NCBI GenBank assembly: GCA_033182465.1
Contig: CP137318.1
Coordinates: 3,844,001-3,908,000 of the forward strand
Source: Sanghuangporus weigelae
Taxonomy: Eukaryota > Basidiomycota > Agaricomycetes > Hymenochaetales > Hymenochaetaceae
Reading direction: 5' to 3'
DNA: 64,000 nt
Below, piece after piece: positions 58,418 through 64,000 of this stretch. Each line of letters opens with the position of its first letter. Within the stretch, counting starts at the first letter, position 1. The position numbers and the translations under genes are program-made. The notes beneath the pieces are model-generated. The model was not told the DNA's origin and searched no databases. It saw only the letters and a program-made list of their open reading frames with translations.

Positions 58418-60061
58418 CGAGTATGACCGCACTAATGGCGTTCGACACATTCATTTCTCTCGCTCAGTATGTCATATGCCAGACTTTATCTATCATTCGG
58501 TCTAACTTTGTGCTATTTTATTTCTTTTTCAAAGAGAGGTATGTCTGCGCTGCCCAATCGGCTTTGTATACTACTATATATCTCACTCCACAAAACTCAG
58601 GTTAGACTCGTTTGGGTGAGCCAATCTCGGTTTATACATGACCTCCACTCTGACAGCCCAGTGAACTTCAGAACGCAAGATGGTCATTCGGAAAGGCTAT
58701 TTATCTACTTATCCGATATGGGTCACTGTTTATTTCCATTGCCGGCCTCTATGGTATGTATGTAGCTCTAATGACAGAAATGATACTTATGTTGCGCGTT
58801 CTGCAAGGTTGTCTTTACGTCAATCCCTCGGTCAGAGTACGTCCCTTTCCGTAGATTGAACCAAAACGTCATGTTGACTACTTGCTCTGCTTTCAGATGT
58901 GCGTATTATTGGCCTGAAATGCTGCCCTTTGTTGAGGCTTATTATTTTACAAGCTGTCGAATTTTGACCCAGACATATGTGGCGTTAGTACCAAGGTTAT
59001 TGCAAGGACCAGAAGGAACAATAATATCTGTTGTAGATGCGCTTGCACCTTGAGAATTTCGATTGTTGGTACGTCTCTCAAATTGATTGTTGCTGTATTA
59101 TTTACATTGACTCCTTTGCATTTTACCCGACAGTTGTCCAATTACTCAGAACGGCCGCTCTGTACAGTGACTGTCCAAAAAAGAAAACGTTGCTCCTTAC
59201 ATTTAGCACTGTATGGGGCCTTTTTCCCTTCGTCTCCGAAGCATACGAAATATAACTTCTCTCTCGGTCTAGATTCAATTTATTGTTCTCTTTGTCCTAA
59301 GCATTGAGCTTGTCAGGTCGTACGATCGTAAGCGAAGTTCTACTAGAAAATCTTATGTCTAATCAATTCATTCTGTTTAGTGATTCGATACCCATTGTAA
59401 GCGCCATCTTCTTAAGGGTCGATCCTACAAGGCCAAACATTTCCTAGCTCAAGCGTTTCCTGTTCTTCGATGACGTCGCCTCCAAGGACCTCGTATTTGG
59501 TCTTCTATGCACTCATGGTCACCATCGATCTGTCCATCTGTGCAGCTTGCGCGATAAGAGTATTTGAATTATGTACTTCACTTGATCATTATCCAATTTA
59601 CCACACCTCACACTATTTTGGATTGCAGGGACTAGTGGAAAATCCAAACTTGCAATGATAATCCTTCGAGACTGTAAGTCAGAATATCCCTTCGTCCAGG
59701 CAATTAGTGACATGCAATTTGATGTGTTTTCTCATGCCTCAGCTCTTGTATACATGCTCGTCCTTTCCATGTAAGAATCAAGCGATTAGAGCTCGGCTTA
59801 CTGACTCGCGAAATACTATACAGCTTGTCCATTCCCCAATTTCTAACCCCTATCGTTCTACCTGATAACAACGCAATAATAGTAGCAGGCTTCAACTACG
59901 TCCTCGCTGCAACCTCGGGTATCGCATGCTGCCGTATGATCCTGAATATCCGCTCGTCATGTCTTTCCCAACAAGATTTAGGTCTGACCACTGCATCCAT
60001 GACTTTCCCGGAGATAAGTTTGATTTCTCAGATCGAGTTTGACCATAGCGGAAATGAATGA
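58418..60061 (+). CDS. DUF6533-family multi-pass membrane protein
   Basis: Basidiomycete membrane protein of unknown role. Exons supported in phase: 58418-58466, 58535-58538 (4 nt), 58601-58615 (15 nt), 58657-58753; then, after an unresolved middle (58800-59600), 59629-59673, 59743-59770 and 59824-60061. The DUF6533 N-terminal motif, an aspartate-containing helix followed by E-V-x-x-x-W and a WSxGK-xx-LxRY segment, reads DTFISLAQEVRLVW then PSELQNARWSFGKAIYLLIR. The C-terminal part gives SGKSKLAMIILRDSLVYMLV and AGFNYVLAATSGIACCRMIL, the usual last membrane helices. The E-V of the motif needs the 4-nt exon AGAG. Exons before 58418 and in the middle are not fully placed, so the total length is unknown. 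Introns are 41-72 nt in the parts resolved. Confidence 0.72.
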
Positions 60062-60546
60062 TGGCAATCGGGGACAAGCAGCAAGGTTCCGTGAACAGGT
60101 GGGCTTCACTCGCTTGAACGTGAGCAGATTATAATTGAAATTCTTATGGAATCAAAGCTCACCATTCATGAAAACCACAGGGAATTCATTTGGCTCACTA
60201 ATATCATCTGATAGGTCCATTTGCGAACAGACAAATGTATCCAGCAAGGTCGATGAGAAGCTACACATATGATAAAACTGTATGCACAGAGATATGGAAA
60301 GCAATTTATATTATTCGCATTTCGTCAGGTTCAGAGTCCTGTTCCAAGTCTCTTAATTCAATGCAATGTGTTTAGTTGTATCTACCACAAGTGATCTAGA
60401 TGTTACGTAACCGACTTCGACTCCAAATTACGAAAGCCTACAACGAGAACAACCTCGCCGATGAACAGAAATATCAAGCAGCCTCAGGTTTGTGCTCCAT
60501 TCCTCGACTTGCCCGCCAGGTCTCTGGTCCCTACGCGATTATCGCG
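60062..60546. other. Convergent intergenic spacer
   Basis: 485 bases between the stops of the plus-strand membrane-protein gene and the minus-strand oxygenase; no supported exon. Confidence 0.6.
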
Positions 60547-61759
60547 TCAAAGAAGAAAGACTTTAGAATAGGTTGCTCTCACCGTTCTGTTCCTGATCCT
60601 TTGGTTACGGATACGCCTTGCAAACCACTCACTTGCAGTCGTGTTAGGCTCGTACTTTGCTCGTGCCTCAGGCGACAAGCGTGAAACAGCAGCGTTGATC
60701 AGTTCGCTTGTGTCCGTCAGCGCACTTAAATGGATAGAGTTGCCAGGACGAGTGAAGAACACGAGTGACCAACGCGGATATGCGGCTTGAGCGCCGGGAG
60801 GAGGGATAACGCGATGTAAATTCGAACGCAGGATCCCGCCCGAGAATACCGTGAGGGCGTCTCCAACATTGCAAATGGCATGCCCCGGTATCGGGCGCAC
60901 ATACTGCCAGCCCGGTGTGCCCGGTGGCAGCACCTGCAGTCCGCCAAGCCGATTATGGAGAAACGAGAGAGAGCCGAAGTCAGTGTGTGCGCCTATAGCG
61001 GCTTTCCCTTTCGCCGTTTGGTTCTCCGCAGTATCACCGTGCTTAGGTGGGTTCTTGATGCACCGCGCCTCAGAGCCACTCGGTTCTTCAAGAGGGTGCA
61101 ACTCGAGGAGTGTTCCACCTGGGAGACCAAGCTTCTTCTCGAACACAGCAAGGATAGTATTATTCACTTCAAGAGACTTCTTCACAAATGGCTTGATCGT
61201 CAAATCCATACGAGCGTTTACTGTAGAAGGATAGGTGCGGTGAATCACTTTCGGATACGCCAGCGCGTCATCCTTGGAGACATTGATGAATTCGACTGTG
61301 TCAAGGTTACCGTATTCATCAGTCGCATTTGCGCCCGCGGCTTTGTATCTGTTGCGGTGATATTAGATTTCTCAGCATTACTCGTTGGGTTTAAAGATCA
61401 GCACGAACCCGAATGAGCTCCCGCCATCGCCTTGTTCGAATTTCATTTTCTCCTCTAGCGGCAAATCCACTGTCTCAGCCCCCATCTCGAACATAGCGTC
61501 AACTTCATTTTCGGCTCCATGGTTCTTCAGACTAGAAAAGAGTCAATTAATCATCATCCTCATTCTCATCAAGAACAGAAATTTTCCTGCGACCCATATG
61601 GGCACTGGGTACTCACTACCAAAAGCCCAGCTCTGTTGCGGCCTTCCATAACTTATCAATCTCCTGACTGTCTCTATTCTTGATGAGCTCGAAGTCAACC
61701 ACCAGGAGCGGGTGAGTTGGGATGTCGTCTGGGAAGGGAGGTAATGCAAGGCCAGGCAT
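60547..61759 (-). CDS. 2-oxoglutarate/Fe(II) oxygenase, isopenicillin-N-synthase-like
   Basis: Non-haem iron oxygenase of the isopenicillin N synthase/gibberellin oxidase fold. The substrate cannot be told from sequence. Exons: 61620-61759, 61409-61531 and 60547-61348; phases close to 354 residues, normal for the family. Seen: the N-terminal DIOX_N part (LPPFPDDIPTHPLLVVDFEL, EIDKLWKAATELGFW, FEMGAETVDLPLEEKMKF). The catalytic part has the iron ligands H209 and D211 (AHTDFGSL) and H266 (SNLHRV), and the 2-oxoglutarate pair R280/S282 (YPRWSLVFF). All key residues are present, so it looks active. The start ATG at 61759 (MPGLALPPFP) fits the usual beginning. It lies between a membrane-protein gene and a lipid-synthesis gene with no sign of a metabolite cluster. 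Confidence 0.88.
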
Positions 61760-62404
61760 GTTTAGCAATCAGATAATGGTCCAAAAGCAAGCTGTATTTT
61801 AAGAAGTCTGGCAAGCAGTCACAAGACAAGTAGAGAATCAGATGTGTATTATACATCATGGGAACTTGCATTCTTGTCGGGAAGCCACGGCCATCTTTCC
61901 ATTTGATTAAGTCCCAGTGAACGCCGGAAGCTGAGACTCGTAATATCCAAAGCTGGACAGGGAGAAATATATAAGATTTACTCACGCCAGGCGACAAGAG
62001 CAGGTGCCACCAAGCAAGACAATATTGCAATGGAAGTTCACTCGGGCACGTGAGTTTGGTTCCGGCTTGAAATAGGATACGCAAGTTAGCGAGAGGCAAG
62101 ACGCATAGCGAAAGAGAATTCCAAATGAGTGAGTTCCGAGTGACGCTGTCTGAGGGATGCATTATTTTAGAAGCCTGCTAGTACCCCAAAAACTTTGTCT
62201 CATCTCCCGCGACACGACCTGCAGCTGGTGTAAATTGCATTGCTCGTGATAATGTAAGGAATATTGTAATCTGTTGAAGATAAATGGTAAATTATAAACG
62301 ATGAGAGGAAATCTTCGTTGGCCGTGTACAATCATGAGCCTAGTCCGTGCCGTCTGTGCCATCTATGCAGTTCGTCCTTCAACCGGATTCGGAAATCAAA
62401 GGCA
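61760..62404. other. Intergenic spacer
   Basis: 645 bases between the oxygenase start and the phosphatidylserine decarboxylase stop, both on the minus strand. It should hold the oxygenase promoter; no exon supported. Confidence 0.6.
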
Positions 62405-63924
62405 TCAAATCATCTTTTTTTCTTCGGGTGGTTTTACGTCTCCCAATCGTTGTCCGACTTTGATTTTCTGTCCGGCATGCACATCAAACGCAAATTCCTT
62501 CGGAGCTTCAAAAACCAACACGATCGTACTCCCAAGGCAAAAACCACCCATCTCCTCTGCAGGTCTAAGCGGCTTGCCTCTCAGAATCTTGCTCGCATGA
62601 GTATACACGGCTTCCGTAAACGTTCCGGGAGGTGGCCGACGTCCGCGGATGTTTGTGCGTAGTTCCGAGTCAAAGTTGAGGAGGATGCTTCCTACGTTTG
62701 TTGCCCCTACGGGCGTCATGCTGAAGAATCCATGACACCATCTCCCAAGAAGCGCGACACGCTCGTTCAGAACGAAGAGATTCGGAAGACGTTTTGCGAT
62801 GTACGGAGAAACGCTGAAGAGCTCGCCAACGAAGTGTCGTCGTCGCTCGACGACCCACGCTGCGGGTGAATGGAAGCGGTGATAGTCACCAGGCGCGAGA
62901 TAGATCACTGTGAAGTATAGACGGTTATTTGGATTTCGTTGGTGCTCTGAGGGTGCTCGTGAAACAGGTGCTTGCCCGACAGCAAGCGCCACAGATGCGT
63001 CGTGTGCAAGGTTAGACTCAGATCCAGAGGGGAGTAAAGATGCGTCTTTCGCTTCCCCTATCTGCCGCAACGCGTTGAGTTCTCCATCCGGTAAATCTTC
63101 TTGTTTTTCGCTTTTACCATTCGACTCAGACACCTTCGGCGCGTCCGAAGAGCCCAGCAGCTGTTCCAGACTGTACTCAATGCCATTAATCTCCGCAAAG
63201 TCTCGGTCCATGACTATTCCGTGATCACGATTCGAAAACTCGATCGTTTGCGAAGTCGGGGTCGACGGCGTCGATTTACCCAGCAAAGCGTTGAGAGAGT
63301 ACGTGAGGCCCTTCACTTGCTCTACTCGAGAGCCTTCTACCGTGCCGAAATGTAGTACTCTCCCGTCAGCTGGAGAAACCTGTAGAAAATCAGAGGGCAA
63401 TTAAAAAAAAAGTTGGATGTTTTGATCTCCTGACTTACGAGAATAGCATTATCGACAGGCCTCGCACCTTCTTTTAACCCCCGGAAGAAGAACTCGCCAA
63501 GACTTTTGTATTGCGAAAGGTCCATTTCGACCTCGTCCAGATTGACACCAAATATTTTCGAGTAAATCGTGAAACCAATCGGACGAAACCAAACGGGAAG
63601 CTCGACGGAGTTCAGATAGCCCCATAATCGAGAGAGATTTCTGAGTGGCAAAGCACCGAGAACGTGAATCTTAAGAGGACAAATCACTCAAGGTTAGCAC
63701 TTGCAAGTCCTCGCACAAGATCAGAAAACATACGTGGAATGGACCGCGTAGCCTTACAGGCTCATCTCCATCTCTGTCAACAATCGTGTCGCGCCCTTCG
63801 CCGCCCGACGTATATGCTCTGTACCTCTTGCGATAATTGAGCGCGACAAGCAGCATAGCACCAACAAGAACGGGCAAAGGATACCATTTAGTTGGTGTGT
63901 TCTTCCAAGCATCCGCGAGTTTCT
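62405..63924 (-). CDS. PSD1: Phosphatidylserine decarboxylase, 5' end incomplete in the window
   Basis: Makes phosphatidylethanolamine from phosphatidylserine, typically at the mitochondrial inner membrane. Exons: 63734-63924, 63439-63669 and 62405-63379, in phase (464 residues so far). An acceptor before 63924 shows a further 5' exon, which I could not place and which may lie beyond the window edge. Seen: a hydrophobic membrane segment (PLPVLVGAMLLVALNY); PLRNLSRLWGYLNSVELPVW; FFFRGLKEGARPVD; the catalytic core VSPADGRVLHFG; the catalytic His in YHRFHSPAAW; TPVGATNVGSILLNFD; and the self-cleavage site LGST (62525-62536), which leaves a 41-residue alpha chain carrying the pyruvoyl group. An acidic Ser-rich insert lies between GKSTPSTPTS and NPNNRLYF. 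The membrane anchor favours a mitochondrial PSD1-type enzyme. Confidence 0.92.
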
Positions 63925-64000
63925 CTGTATGAAAAAATCAAAGAAATATGAGCATAATGTCAAAGCGAGATGATATCGCAGCGCGCACGATGCAAAGGAA
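63925..64000. other. Intron or 5' part of the PSD gene at the window edge
   Basis: On the minus strand a pyrimidine-rich stretch ending CATACAG precedes the first supported PSD exon, so this segment is intron, with any upstream exon at or past the edge. Confidence 0.6.

Noticed and set aside
59466-59658. Separate small gene starting MTSPPRTSYL
   Set aside because: It lies in the unresolved middle of the DUF6533 gene and probably includes one of its exons rather than being a separate gene.

Overview
The window looks like nuclear DNA of a mushroom-forming basidiomycete (Agaricomycetes type). Genes are cut by many short introns of about 40-90 bases with GT..AG ends. The recognisable genes are fungal: a G-protein alpha subunit, a Pho85-type cyclin, a Chs7-like chitin synthase chaperone and DUF6533-type membrane proteins. 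The long retroelement is a chromodomain Ty3/gypsy type. Exon limits below were set by eye from splice signals, reading phase and protein conservation. Where all phases close into one frame, the model is stated with confidence.

Layout. 1-1600: gene-free start with a 1.09-kb fold-back inverted repeat. 3095-4975 (-): G-alpha gene with about ten coding exons, one of which appears to be a single nucleotide. 6999-9105 (+): UTP18 (ribosome biogenesis), convergent with 9413-14370 (-): SPO22/ZIP4-like meiotic gene. 14371-21058: gene-poor. 21059-24282 (+): PCL/PHO80-like cyclin. 24283-30047: gene-poor. 30048-31406 (+): CHS7-like chaperone. 33340-33804 (+): C-terminal exons of a DUF6533-like membrane protein. 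34560-36705 (-): degenerate protein-kinase-like gene. 37957-40379 and 41328-42048 (-): two genes of unknown function, the second with an SH3-like segment.

43071-45247 is a TIR-bounded DNA element with a second TIR-bounded element nested in it. 45626-52268 is a Ty3/gypsy LTR retroelement with its target duplication; its LTRs are nearly identical, so it is young. It lies about 430 bases upstream of MED21 (52693-53463, +), which converges on CUL4 (53594-56445, -). A 130-bp Harbinger-type MITE lies at 56908-57037. 58418-60061 (+): DUF6533 membrane protein with a 4-nt microexon. 60547-61759 (-): 2-oxoglutarate/Fe(II) oxygenase. 62405-63924 (-): phosphatidylserine decarboxylase, whose 5' end runs toward or past the window edge.

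The genes form no pathway cluster. They are mostly housekeeping or regulatory genes (rRNA processing, Mediator, cullin ligase, phospholipid and chitin synthesis, G-protein signalling, meiosis) separated by repeat-bearing, gene-poor stretches. The most unusual signal is splicing: the reading frame of two unrelated genes is explained only by microexons of 1 nt and 4 nt.
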